Below are positions 53,687 through 61,421 of a stretch of 64,000 nt of DNA, one piece after another. The stretch comes from Bacteroidaceae bacterium (lineage in GTDB: Bacteria > Bacteroidota > Bacteroidia > Bacteroidales > Bacteroidaceae): assembly GCA_017940605.1 (NCBI GenBank), contig JAGAYF010000050.1:1-64000 (forward strand). The letters are read 5' to 3'. A program made the position numbers and the translations under genes. How positions within the stretch are numbered: the stretch's first letter is position 1; every line of letters starts with the position of its first letter. The notes beneath the pieces were generated by a model, which worked only from the letters and a program-made list of their open reading frames with translations, was not told the DNA's origin and did not search any database.

Positions 53687-53779
53687 GGCAACGGCCACGG
53701 CGGCCAATGTGGCTGCTGGCGGGTGCGGCGGTGCGTCGAGTGTTATGGATGGGCGGTATCGGACAAGATGCCGCCCTGC

Positions 53780-54913
53780 TTATGTTGTCTTTCCCCAATG
53801 GCTGAGCAGCCGGGCGGTGGCTTGCCTGACGTTCTGCGCGGCCTGGCGGGGCATCATGGCTTCGGCCAGGCTTTGTCCTGGGGGCGTGGCCACGGCATGG
53901 GCGGCAAAGTGGCGGGTGGGGGCGATGCCGTCCATGCCCATGCTGCCAAAGACGGCCAGGCAGGGCTTGGCGAACCGGCGGCAGGCCTGCAGGATGCCCC
54001 ACGGGGCTTTGCCCATCGACGACTGGCCGTCCCAGCGGCCCTCGCCCGTGATGACGAGGTCGGCCTCCCTGAGGGCGCGCTCCATGAGCGGGGTGCGGAG
54101 CAGCAGTTCCACGCCCGACGCCATCCGTGCCCCTCCGAAGCAGGCCAGTGCCGCGCCCAGGCCGCCGGCCGCGCCTGCTCCCTCCTGCTGCGCATAGTCA
54201 CGGCCGTACTGGCTGAGGAGCAGTTGGCCCATGTGGCGCAGCCCTTTGTCCAGCAGGGCCGTCTGTTCGGGGCTTGCCCCTTTCTGGGCGGCAAACACGT
54301 GGGCCGCGCCCTGCGGCCCGTACAGCGGTGCGCGCACGTCGCAGGCTGCCACTATCCGGGCTTCGCGCCATGCGCCCATGAGGCCCGCGTCGTCCACGCG
54401 CTGCACCCAAATCAGGTTCTGTCCGCAGGGCGGCAGTTCCCGTCCCTGGTCATCCAGGAAGCGCACGCCCAGGGCCTGCATCATGCCCATGCCGGCATCG
54501 TTGGTGGCCGAGCCTCCCAGCCCCACGACCAGCCGGCGCGCGCCCTGACGGAGGGCGTGCACCACCAGTTGGCCCGTTCCCAGCGTGTGGGTCAGCAGGG
54601 GTTGGCGCTCGTCGGGGCGCAGCAGCGTCAGTCCCGATGCCGCCGCCGTCTCTATGTAGGCAGTGCCGTCGTGGGTCAGGGCATAGCGGGCCTGGACGGG
54701 CCTCCCCAAGGGGTCGGCCACGGTGGCGGTGTGCCACTGCGCCTGGGTGACGGCGGCAAAGGCCTGCGCCATGCCCTCGCCCCCGTCGCTGAGGGCGCGT
54801 ACCGTGGTGTGGCATTCGGGCCACGCGTCGCGCACGCCCAGGGCCATGGCCTGGCCGGCCTGGAGCGAGCTCAGGCTGCCCTTGAACGAGTCGGAAACAA
54901 TCAGTATCTGCAT
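53780..54913 (-). CDS. Glycerate kinase (GlxK family)
   Basis: Phosphorylates D-glycerate, usually at position 2 in this family, linking glycerate breakdown to glycolysis. 377 aa starting MQILIVSDSFKGSLSSLQAG. Family signatures are SDSFKGSLSS, LSDGGEGMAQA, VVGLGGSATNDAGMGM, and ITGEGRWDGQSSMGKAPWG near the C-terminus. A longer reading frame upstream is rejected because it crosses the -7 box at 54950-54957. No other glycerate pathway gene is adjacent. Confidence 0.93.
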   Translation of the reverse strand: MQILIVSDSFKGSLSSLQAGQAMALGVRDAWPECHTTVRALSDGGEGMAQAFAAVTQAQWHTATVADPLGRPVQARYALTHDGTAYIETAAASGLTLLRPDERQPLLTHTLGTGQLVVHALRQGARRLVVGLGGSATNDAGMGMMQALGVRFLDDQGRELPPCGQNLIWVQRVDDAGLMGAWREARIVAACDVRAPLYGPQGAAHVFAAQKGASPEQTALLDKGLRHMGQLLLSQYGRDYAQQEGAGAAGGLGAALACFGGARMASGVELLLRTPLMERALREADLVITGEGRWDGQSSMGKAPWGILQACRRFAKPCLAVFGSMGMDGIAPTRHFAAHAVATPPGQSLAEAMMPRQAAQNVRQATARLLSHWGKTT

Positions 54914-54949
54914 GTGCCAATGGTTGCGCCGCAGGCCGTGCGGCGTGTG

Positions 54950-54957
54950 CAAAGTTA
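54950..54957 (-). promoter_or_regulatory. -7 box for the glycerate kinase gene
   Basis: TAACTTTG on the - strand, 36 bases before the start codon. Confidence 0.6.
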
Positions 54958-54960
54958 CAA

Positions 54961-54999
54961 CGAAAAATCTTCCCTTCCGCATTTTGCGAAGGGGAAGAT
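54961..54999 (-). terminator. Terminator of the NTF2-like gene
   Basis: ATCTTCCC-TTC (54967-54977) pairs with GAAGGGGAAGAT (54988-54999) with one bulged base, and TTTTTCG follows on the - strand, immediately upstream of the next promoter. Confidence 0.8.
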
Positions 55000-55042
55000 G
55001 ATGTATCCCGTTGCGCCGCCCGCGGCCCAACGTCCCTGTATG

Positions 55043-55411
55043 TCAGTAGGTGGAGGCCCGTGCTTCGGTGAACAGCCACTGCCCGTTGCGGCGGACAAGC
55101 TGCAGGCGCAACTGGAGCGGCCACACGTGGCGGCCGCCGCCGAACACGGCTGCCTGTACGCGGCTGCGACCCGTGAGCGTGGCCCTGTCGCCCTGCATGG
55201 TGACGCTCACGGACTGGTGTTCCGCACTGTAGTAGTTCAGCGTCCCGTCGGCAATGGCGCTCAGGTAGGCTTCCCTGGGCTGGCACAGTCCCGTCATGTG
55301 CACCAACACAAATTCGTCGGCGTGGATGGCCGCCAGCGTCGCGGTGTCCTTGGCCACCATGGCGCGGTACATGCGCCGGTACAGTTCCTCTATCTTCTGA
55401 CGGTCGTCCAT
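55043..55411 (-). CDS. NTF2-like (SnoaL/DUF4440) family protein
   Basis: A 122-aa cytoplasmic protein with the cone-shaped NTF2-like pattern: an N-terminal helix (DRQKIEELYRRMYRAMVAKD), TLAAIHADEFVLVHMTG, then paired strands (HVWPLQLRLQLVRRNGQWLF). Members bind small molecules or act as isomerases/dehydratases; many are unassigned, as is this one. It lies 63 bases downstream of the alcohol dehydrogenase gene and ends at its own terminator, so it may be the last gene of that transcript. Confidence 0.8.
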   Translation of the reverse strand: MDDRQKIEELYRRMYRAMVAKDTATLAAIHADEFVLVHMTGLCQPREAYLSAIADGTLNYYSAEHQSVSVTMQGDRATLTGRSRVQAAVFGGGRHVWPLQLRLQLVRRNGQWLFTEARASTY

Positions 55412-55474
55412 GGTCGTGTCCTTCTTGCGGTGCGGGCGTGCGGGCTGCCGTTGATGAGCAGGACGTTCATGGGC

Positions 55475-56638
55475 CTACAGGCTGGCCGTCAGGATGTCCC
55501 TGATGTCATTTTCCGACAGGGGCACGTAGGCATTCTCCAGGCCCTCGTTGACGGCAATGTGGTGCGCCATCTCGCCTATGCGGCTGTCATTGATGCCTAC
55601 CTCGCGCAGGTGCATGGGAATGCCCATGCTCTCGAAGAAGCGGTAGGTGGCGTCGATGGCCCTTTGGGCTATTTCCTCCTTGTCCAGCGCGGCATCGATG
55701 CCGAACACGTTGACACCGTACTTCACGAAGCGGTCCAGGGTGCGCTCGCTGAGGATGTGGCGCATCCAGCGCGGCGTAATGATGGCCAGGCCCTCGCCGT
55801 GGGTGATGTCGTAGTAGGCGCTCAGGGCGTGCTCAATGGCGTGGCAGGGCCAGCCCGAGTAGCTGTTGCCCAGGGACAGGATGCCGTTGCACCCATAGGT
55901 GCAGCAGAGCATCATCTCGGCGCGGGCATCGTAGTCGTCGGGGTGGTCCAGGCACTTGCGGCCGTTCTCCATCAGCGAGCGCAGCGCCGATTCGCATATG
56001 CCGTCGTTAAGCAGCGTGGTGTCGGCGGTGAAGTACTGCTCCATGACGTGGTTCATGGCATCGGCACAGCCCGCCGCGGTCTGCTTCCTTGATACGGAGA
56101 AGGTGTAGACGGGATCGAGAATCGAGGCCACGGGAAACGTCAGCGGCTCCATGTATCCCACCTTGTCGTTGGTCTCGGTGCGCGAAATGACGCACCCGCA
56201 GTCATACTCGCTGCCCGTGGCGGCCAGCGTCAGGATGTCCACGATGGGCAGGGCGGCCCGGGCCTGGGCCTTGTAGGTGATCAAGTCCCACGGGTCGCCG
56301 TCATACTTTGCGCCGACGGCAATGGCCTTTGAGCAGTCGAGCACGCTGCCGCCGCCCACGGCCAGGATGACATCAATCTGGCGTTCCTTGCAGATGCGCA
56401 CGCCGTCGAGCACGCTGGGGTTGTACTTGGGGTTGGGCTGGATGTCGGACAGTTCGGATATCTCAAAGTCGGCCAGGAGTTCCCTTACGCGGTCGTACAG
56501 ACCTATCTTCTTGATGCTGCCGCCACCGTAGGCCAGCAGTACGCGCCTGCCCAGCGGGGCCATTACCTCGGGCAGCTGCAGGATGGACTCGCGCCCGAAG
56601 ATGAGTCGGGTCGGAGTCATGTAATCAAAATTTTGCAT
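55475..56638 (-). CDS. Iron-containing alcohol dehydrogenase (butanol dehydrogenase-like)
   Basis: NAD(P)H-dependent reductase of aldehydes to alcohols. 387 aa from MQNFDYMTPTRLIFG; starts one and eight codons upstream are possible. The nucleotide-binding LAVGGGSVLDCSKAIA, and the metal ligands Asp/His in CADAMNHVMEQYF and His in GWPCHAIEHALSAYYDITHG are all present. The length and FGIDAALDKEEIAQRAIDA fit the YqhD/BDH group. It follows the flavodoxin gene by 31 bases, so the two redox genes are probably cotranscribed. Confidence 0.9.
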   Translation of the reverse strand: MQNFDYMTPTRLIFGRESILQLPEVMAPLGRRVLLAYGGGSIKKIGLYDRVRELLADFEISELSDIQPNPKYNPSVLDGVRICKERQIDVILAVGGGSVLDCSKAIAVGAKYDGDPWDLITYKAQARAALPIVDILTLAATGSEYDCGCVISRTETNDKVGYMEPLTFPVASILDPVYTFSVSRKQTAAGCADAMNHVMEQYFTADTTLLNDGICESALRSLMENGRKCLDHPDDYDARAEMMLCCTYGCNGILSLGNSYSGWPCHAIEHALSAYYDITHGEGLAIITPRWMRHILSERTLDRFVKYGVNVFGIDAALDKEEIAQRAIDATYRFFESMGIPMHLREVGINDSRIGEMAHHIAVNEGLENAYVPLSENDIRDILTASL

Positions 56639-56669
56639 CATATGGGGATGGGTTGGTATCATTTACACT

Positions 56670-57188
56670 TTATTTGGCCATGTCGGCAATGCGCTGCGCC
56701 TCGCGGTCGGCCGTGGCGGCCTGGGCGCCGTGGATGGGCGTACCCTCCAGCACGCGGGCCTGCGGACAGAGCTTCCTGATGAAGCGCTCGCTGCTCCCCA
56801 TGCCGCTGCCCTCGTTGGTGCAGAAGGGGATGATGGTCTTGCCCGCAAAGTCGTAGCTCTCCAGGAAGGTGTAGCACACCATGGGCATGGTGCCCCACCA
56901 GTTGGGGTAGCCCAGGATGACGGTGTCATAGGCATCGATGCCGTCCAGGGCATCCTTCATGGCGGGCCGCGCCTGTTCGCGCAGCTCCTGCTTGGCCTCC
57001 TCGATGCAGGTCATGTAGGACGGGCTGTAGGTCCGCACCGTGTCTATCCTGAACAGGTCGGCCTGGGGCAGGAGGGCCTGTATCTTGCGGGCCACCACCT
57101 CGGTGTTGCCCGTGCTCAGGTGGCGTATGCTGCCGTTCACGTAGTTTTCTCCGCTGCGGGAGTAGAATGCAATCAGAATCTTTGACAT
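56670..57188 (-). CDS. Flavodoxin family protein
   Basis: A 172-aa FMN-binding electron carrier or quinone-reductase-like protein. It begins MSKILIAFYSRSGENYVNG (phosphate-binding loop region with SRSGENY) and has the flavodoxin-like VILGYPNWWGTMPM and IIPFCTNEGSGMGSSE. This long-loop pattern is that of Bacteroidetes flavodoxins without a short-chain Trp/Tyr sandwich typical of classical ones. It is the first gene of a likely operon with the iron alcohol dehydrogenase. Confidence 0.88.
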   Translation of the reverse strand: MSKILIAFYSRSGENYVNGSIRHLSTGNTEVVARKIQALLPQADLFRIDTVRTYSPSYMTCIEEAKQELREQARPAMKDALDGIDAYDTVILGYPNWWGTMPMVCYTFLESYDFAGKTIIPFCTNEGSGMGSSERFIRKLCPQARVLEGTPIHGAQAATADREAQRIADMAK

Positions 57189-57214
57189 AGTGTTTCTTGT
57201 ATAGGTTGACAGGG

Positions 57215-57222
57215 CAAATTTA
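57215..57222 (-). promoter_or_regulatory. -7 box for the flavodoxin gene
   Basis: TAAATTTG on the - strand, 26 bases before the start codon. Confidence 0.55.
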
Positions 57223-57299
57223 CAACTTTGGGCCGTAACGGGATAAACCCGAATACGGAAAAAGGGATACAGAATACCGATGGGCGGCGCATGAGGCAG

Positions 57300-57480
57300 G
57301 GCCGCGGCTGCGCCAGTGCGGCATTGGGCCTTGGGCGGGGGCTTGCCACGCCTTGGCCGGGGGGCTTTTGGGCCTTGCCGTGGTGAGGACGGGCCGCATC
57401 GTGGGGGAGCGGCCGGTGGGGGTGGGGGCTATGGCCGGTGTGACGGGGGTGTGGCCGCGCGGGGGGTGCTGCCGGTCTGT
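57300..57480 (+). other. G-run-rich stretch with quadruplex potential
   Basis: On the + strand there are repeated runs of three to six G (for example GGCCGGGGGGC, GGTGGGGGTGGGGGC, GGGGGTGTGG), partly in the spacer after lepB2 and partly in its 3' end. On the - strand this is C-rich, so a quadruplex would form on the template strand of lepB2. Confidence 0.5.
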
Positions 57481-58211
57481 GGTCGCAGGGGGCGCAGGAG
57501 GCGCTGGCTGCGGTAGCCGTGCCAGGGGGGCGTGCCGGGCTGCTTGGAGTAGCTGATGCACAGTGCGCTGCCGGCCAGGAGGCGGGTGGGCAGGAATCCA
57601 AAGACGCGCGAATCGGCCACGAGGGCGCTGTCGCCGCGCGCGCTCAGCCATACGTAGTCCTGGGTGAAGACGATGTGGCGCATGGGCTGTCCGTCGACGA
57701 CGAGCGACGCGCTGTCGCCGTCGCACACGTTGACGCCTTCATGCATGCGCAGGGCGTTGGCCAGCAGGGCCTTGTTCCACGGGGTTACGGCGACGGGCCG
57801 TCCCTGCCTGGGCACGATGAAGGGCCGCCACACGGGGCGGGGGCGCAGGGTGTCGGCGCTTTCGTGGGCCATGTAGAGCCACAGGGTGTCGCCCGGGAGC
57901 GACAGGCAGCGGGCCAGGCGCAGGGAGCTGTGCCAGCGGGGTCGGGGCTGGGATGCCAGGGGGTCTTGGTAGGCTACAATGCTGCCGCGCCGCGGCCACT
58001 GGGCCTGGCGGGCGGCGGTGCGGCCGGTGAGGCGTGCCATGGGGCTGAGCCCGCAGGCCAGGCGGCTGACCAACAGGCGGTCGCCGCGCTGCACGGCGGG
58101 CTGCAGGCTGGCATCGGTGGCGGTGACCTGGAAGAGGATGAATGACTTGAGTACGGCCACGGCGGCTATGGCTGCGGCGGCTGTTACGAGGGTGCTCGAC
58201 CTGACTTTCAC
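57429..58211 (-). CDS. Signal peptidase I paralogue lacking the catalytic lysine
   Basis: A 260-aa S26 family membrane protein with one N-terminal hydrophobic segment (about 9-29). The serine region is kept: TDASLQPAVQRGDRLLVSR, Ser35. The catalytic-lysine motif, normally KRxxGLPGD, reads LARCLSLPGD with Ala100 at the Lys place, so the Ser/Lys dyad is incomplete. A C-terminal GDSALVADSRVFGFLP matches the usual late box (SxDSRxxG). The Arg/Pro-rich tail (about 235-260) is low-complexity. It starts with GTG, 21 bases after lepB. It may be inactive, regulatory or decaying. Confidence 0.8.
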   Translation of the reverse strand: MKVRSSTLVTAAAAIAAVAVLKSFILFQVTATDASLQPAVQRGDRLLVSRLACGLSPMARLTGRTAARQAQWPRRGSIVAYQDPLASQPRPRWHSSLRLARCLSLPGDTLWLYMAHESADTLRPRPVWRPFIVPRQGRPVAVTPWNKALLANALRMHEGVNVCDGDSASLVVDGQPMRHIVFTQDYVWLSARGDSALVADSRVFGFLPTRLLAGSALCISYSKQPGTPPWHGYRSQRLLRPLRPQTGSTPRAATPPSHRP

Positions 58212-58232
58212 GTGCCGGGGGCGGTGTGGGGG

Positions 58233-59708
58233 TTACTTGATGTTGTCGACCAGGCGGAACAGGCGCTCCCAGCGCACCTTTCCGTTGAACCAAGTGTAGT
58301 CCTTGTCGAGCGAGAGCCATATGAGGATGGGCTTGCCCACGATGTGGTCCTCGGGCACGAAGCCCCAGAAGCGCGAGTCGGCCGAGTTGTCGCGGTTGTC
58401 GCCCATCATCCAGTAGTAGTCCATCCGGAAGGTGTAGCTGTCGGCCGGCCGGCCGTTGATGAGTATGGTGCTGTCCTGCACCTGCAGGTCGTTGCCCTCA
58501 TAGACGCGGATGGCGCGCTCGTAGATGGGCAGGTTGTCCAGCGTGAGCCTGAGCGAAGCCCCCTTCTTGGGTATCCAGACGGGGCCGTAGTCGTTGGCGG
58601 TCCACCCGGTCTCCTTGTTGTGCGGATAGAGGGCCGTGCCCCTGGTGGGCGGCGCGGGCTGGATGTCCAGCACGAGGTCGGGACGCTGCCTGAGTGCGGT
58701 GTAGACCTTCTGGGTGAGGGGCATGCGCAGGGTGTAGGGGCTGCCGCCTACGGGCTCCGAGCGGTCCTCGACGCTGATCTGGAGGTCGCGGCACAGGTAG
58801 TCGGGCAGCGGGGCGGTGAGCTCCACGTCATAGTTGTACTGCACGTTGTCGGGCTGCTTGTCGGCCTGTCCGTCGGTGTACACCACGCCGCTGCGTATCT
58901 CGAGCGTCTGTCCGGGCAGGCCCACGCAGCGCTTCACGTAGTTCTCGCGCATGTCGACGGGCCTGGCCGTCACGCTGCCGTACATCTCGGGGTGGTCCAG
59001 CACGTACTGGCGGCCGGCGGAGTACTGCAGGCGGTAGGCGGCCAGCTGCTCGGCGGGCGCGAGGTCGCGGCGGCTGATGGGCAGGAGCTGCTCGCCTATC
59101 TGGTAGCAGATGGAGTAGTAGTCGGCCTCCTGCGCCCTGAGGGCCACGGTGTCGCCCGAGGGATAGTTGAAGACGACGATGTCGTTCTGCCTGACGCGGC
59201 CCAGCCCGGGCGTGCGGCGGTACTTCCACGCGGGCTTGTCCAGGTAGGACTTGCAGCCCAGCACGGGCAGCGTGTGCGACGTCAGGGGCATGTGGAGCGG
59301 CGTCATGGGGTTGCGCGGACCGTAGCTCACCTTGCTTACCAGCAGGTAGTCGCCCGTGAGCAGGCTCTTCTCGAGCGACGACGAGGGTATGACGTAGTTC
59401 TGCCCGAAGTAGTTGTGGACGAAGTACACGGCCACCAGGGCGAACACGATGGCATCCACCCAGCTCATGGCGGCGCGCAGCGTCTTGTTCTTGCTCCTGC
59501 GCCACCAGCTCCAGGGTATCTTGCGCGTGATGTAGGCGTCAAAAAGGAACGGCACTACGATGAGTCCCCACCAGGACTTGATCCAGTAGAGGAAGAGCAG
59601 CAGCAGGAGCGTGTACAGGGCGAAGTGGGCCCAGTTCCACAGCCTGCCGTGCTGTGTCTTCTCCTGTGCGTCGTGCCGCTGGGCCGCGGGGGTGTTTCTT
59701 TCGGTCAT
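58233..59708 (-). CDS. lepB: Signal peptidase I
   Basis: Cleaves signal peptides of exported proteins at the periplasmic face. 491 aa from MTERNTPAAQRHD, much longer than the E. coli type outside its core but typical of Bacteroidales. Two hydrophobic segments (about 25-60 and 85-105) precede the serine region YVIPSSSLEKSLLTGDYLLV; the lysine motif NYVKRCVGLPGQTLEI is intact; NDIVVFNYPSGDT and the late MMGDNRDNSADSRFWGFVPE complete the fold. A large insertion separates the boxes. Second gene of dapB-lepB-lepB2, 7 bases after dapB. Confidence 0.93.
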   Translation of the reverse strand: MTERNTPAAQRHDAQEKTQHGRLWNWAHFALYTLLLLLFLYWIKSWWGLIVVPFLFDAYITRKIPWSWWRRSKNKTLRAAMSWVDAIVFALVAVYFVHNYFGQNYVIPSSSLEKSLLTGDYLLVSKVSYGPRNPMTPLHMPLTSHTLPVLGCKSYLDKPAWKYRRTPGLGRVRQNDIVVFNYPSGDTVALRAQEADYYSICYQIGEQLLPISRRDLAPAEQLAAYRLQYSAGRQYVLDHPEMYGSVTARPVDMRENYVKRCVGLPGQTLEIRSGVVYTDGQADKQPDNVQYNYDVELTAPLPDYLCRDLQISVEDRSEPVGGSPYTLRMPLTQKVYTALRQRPDLVLDIQPAPPTRGTALYPHNKETGWTANDYGPVWIPKKGASLRLTLDNLPIYERAIRVYEGNDLQVQDSTILINGRPADSYTFRMDYYWMMGDNRDNSADSRFWGFVPEDHIVGKPILIWLSLDKDYTWFNGKVRWERLFRLVDNIK

Positions 59709-59715
59709 GGGGGTG

Positions 59716-60480
59716 TTATTTTTCGGTGTTTGCAAATAGGTCGTCCATGGTGAGCAGGCCTTCGTGGGTGTGGGTGTACTCGGCCGCCAGCACTGCGCCC
59801 AGGGCGAAGCCGCCGCGGTTGTGGGCATCGTGGGTGATGGTGATGCGGTCGAAGGGGCTGTCGTAGCTGATGCTGTGGATGCCCGGCACTTCGCCGCGCC
59901 TGATGCTGTTGATGGGCAGCTGGTCGGGGGCGGCCTGGGCCTGTCCGCTCAGGGTGCCGTCGGCCGCCAGCAGCGTGCCCTTCACCCAGGCGTGCTTGCG
60001 GTCCAGGTGTTCCAGCAGGTGCTCGGCCAGGGTGATGGCCGTGCCCGAGGGTGCGTCCAGCTTGTGCACGTGGTGCACTTCCTCCATGCTCACGTCATAG
60101 TCGGGGTAGCGGTTCATGAGCCGCGCCAGGTAGCGGTTAACCAGGTCGAACAGGTAGACCCCCAGGCTGAAGTTGCTGCTCCAGAACAGGGTGTGCCATC
60201 CCTGGCTGCACTGCCGGCTGATGTCGTCCCAGTGCCGTGCTTGCCATCCCGTCGAGCCGGTGACGACCTTCACGTCGGCCTGGAAGGCGCGCTGTATGTT
60301 GCCATAGGCGGCCGTGGGCGTGGTGAACTCGATGGCCACGTCGGCGCTGGCAAAGGCCTTGCTGCCGAAGTCCTCCTGGTTGTCCATGTCGATGATGCTC
60401 ACTATCTCGTGGCCGCGCTGGGTGGCCACCTGCTCTATCATACGGCCCATCTTGCCGTAGCCTATCAATGCCAGTTTCAT
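59716..60480 (-). CDS. dapB: 4-hydroxy-tetrahydrodipicolinate reductase
   Basis: NAD(P)H-dependent reductase in the lysine and meso-diaminopimelate pathway, needed for peptidoglycan. 254 aa from MKLALIGYGKMGRMIEQ, which holds the nucleotide-binding GYGKMG. The active-site motif is EVHHVHKLDAPSGTAIT and the substrate-binding end is THDAHNRGGFALGAVLAAE. The short form with a reduced N-terminal domain is usual in Bacteroidetes. First gene of the lepB operon. Confidence 0.94.
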   Translation of the reverse strand: MKLALIGYGKMGRMIEQVATQRGHEIVSIIDMDNQEDFGSKAFASADVAIEFTTPTAAYGNIQRAFQADVKVVTGSTGWQARHWDDISRQCSQGWHTLFWSSNFSLGVYLFDLVNRYLARLMNRYPDYDVSMEEVHHVHKLDAPSGTAITLAEHLLEHLDRKHAWVKGTLLAADGTLSGQAQAAPDQLPINSIRRGEVPGIHSISYDSPFDRITITHDAHNRGGFALGAVLAAEYTHTHEGLLTMDDLFANTEK

Positions 60481-60507
60481 AAGGTGCAAAAGTGGTTGAT
60501 TCTCATG

Positions 60508-60515
60508 CAAAGTTA
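60508..60515 (-). promoter_or_regulatory. -7 box for the dapB-lepB operon
   Basis: TAACTTTG on the - strand, 27 bases before the dapB start codon. Confidence 0.65.
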
Positions 60516-60642
60516 AGGCTTTTGCCTGAATCGGGCCGCCGTTCCCGTAAAGAAACTTTCAGAATTGCCACTTTTTTGGGGTGTCGCCATTTCAATAAGC
60601 AATTAATCTTGACCATAGTAAGCGAGTTTTATTAAAGGGCTA

Positions 60643-60726
60643 AACCCTGCAATTTTGCAGGGTTAAGGTCTGCATTTTTGCAGGGTCCCCCCAGCGGAGG
60701 GTGTTTTGCCCTGCAATTTTGCAGGG
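60643..60726. repeat. Three stem-loops of a CCCTGCAA-TT-TTGCAGGG repeat
   Basis: The first copy (60643-60664) is AACCCTGCAA-TT-TTGCAGGGTT, the third (60709-60726) is CCCTGCAA-TT-TTGCAGGG, and a partial one (60670-60683, CTGCA/TGCAG) lies between. They fill the gap after the dapB promoter and may be an intergenic palindromic repeat family. Confidence 0.75.
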
Positions 60727-60732
60727 TCCTGT

Positions 60733-60827
60733 AAAGAAGAAAAACAAGAAAAGAAGAAAAGGAAACGAAAAAGAAAGAACCAAAGAAAAAGGATAAGGAA
60801 AAGAAGAAAATAAATAAAAGAAGAAAG
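60733..60827 (+). other. Polypurine tract
   Basis: About 95 bases on the + strand are A or G except for seven pyrimidines. No gene is encoded. Such tracts can form triplexes or bias transcription and replication. Confidence 0.7.
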
Positions 60828-60854
60828 TCGTTTTTTTAATAAAAAACGAAGACA

Positions 60855-60873
60855 ACACGCGCGCGTGCGCGCA
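60855..60873. other. Alternating purine-pyrimidine run
   Basis: ACACGCGCGCGTGCGCGCA alternates strictly for 19 bases, mostly CG, and can adopt Z-DNA. It follows the polypurine tract. Confidence 0.5.
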
Positions 60874-60997
60874 GGTGGTGGGGGAGGATGACGGCAGGCG
60901 GAGGGCGGTGTGGACCGTGAGGTGGATTTCCTGCCCTCCGGCAGCGCTGATGAATACTGGGAATGCAAAAAAAGTTGCAGAAAAACTACAAAAATAC

Positions 60998-61037
60998 TTG
61001 CATAATCTCGATTTATGTTGTATCTTTGCATCGAGAT
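60998..61037 (+). promoter_or_regulatory. Consensus promoter with an overlapping inverted repeat (operator candidate)
   Basis: TTG (60998-61000) and TATCTTTG (61021-61028) are 20 bases apart. ATCTCGAT (61005-61012) and ATCGAGAT (61030-61037) form a perfect 8-bp inverted repeat that brackets the -7 box, as expected of a repressor site or a start-site hairpin. It drives the small ORF and HU-like genes. Confidence 0.7.
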
Positions 61038-61082
61038 TTCAAACATAAACATGATTTATTAACCTCTTAACAAGTAAATGCG

Positions 61083-61184
61083 ATGATCAAACTGGACATT
61101 CTCATTACCATCCTGCAAATGTTGTGCAAGATTGTGGAAGTCGTGGTCGGTGCTGCCCAGAAGGGTTCGCCCGACGAGCTGTAG
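61083..61184 (+). CDS. 33-aa hydrophobic small protein, 'smalltalk'-like by context
   Basis: A short reading frame beginning MIKLDILITILQMLCKIVE and ending in SPDEL, with a hydrophobic stretch from about residue 5 to 24. It lies 55 bases after a consensus promoter and upstream of two HU-like genes and a DUF5675 gene. In Bacteroidales a tiny hydrophobic protein named smalltalk often sits beside HU-like and lysis-type genes, so this may be an equivalent; the sequence is not an obvious match, so the assignment rests on position. No ribosome binding site is visible. Confidence 0.5.
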   Translation: MIKLDILITILQMLCKIVEVVVGAAQKGSPDEL

Positions 61185-61193
61185 GGCCGTGTC

Positions 61194-61228
61194 GCCGCCC
61201 GCTGCCCCGCGCTGCGGGGCGCGGCGGC
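61194..61228 (+). other. Very stable GC hairpin between the small ORF and the HU genes
   Basis: GCCCCGC/GCGGGGC (61204-61210 with 61214-61220), extended by GCCGCC-C-GC pairing with GCGGCGGC (61221-61228). No T-run follows. It starts 10 bases past the small stop codon and could limit readthrough or protect the upstream message. Confidence 0.55.
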
Positions 61229-61421
61229 CATGCCCACGGGGCGCAAGCCTGCCCCCGATGCGGCCCGAGAGCCGCCCTGTCGCGCCCCGCGGGCGGAAGG
61301 TCCTGCCCAGGGTGCGCCGCAGGCGGAAAAATGCAGAGGAAGTATCCTGTTCCGCGGACAGTTAGGATATGGAGTGATTGTTTTTCAAGTTATTAACCCC
61401 CAAAAAACGTAGAAAGAGAAA

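Noticed and set aside
52328..53707. A 459-codon frame antisense to the MATE gene
   Set aside because: Composition is dominated by His, Gln, Arg and Ala with no domain; the MATE reading has helices, promoter and leader.
57519..59753. Long + strand frames antisense to lepB and lepB2
   Set aside because: Shadows; the - strand products contain signal peptidase motifs and lie in the dapB operon.
60663..61052. A 129-codon - strand frame over the polypurine tract
   Set aside because: Phe/Leu/Ser-rich translation of the polypyrimidine strand, with no promoter or homology features.
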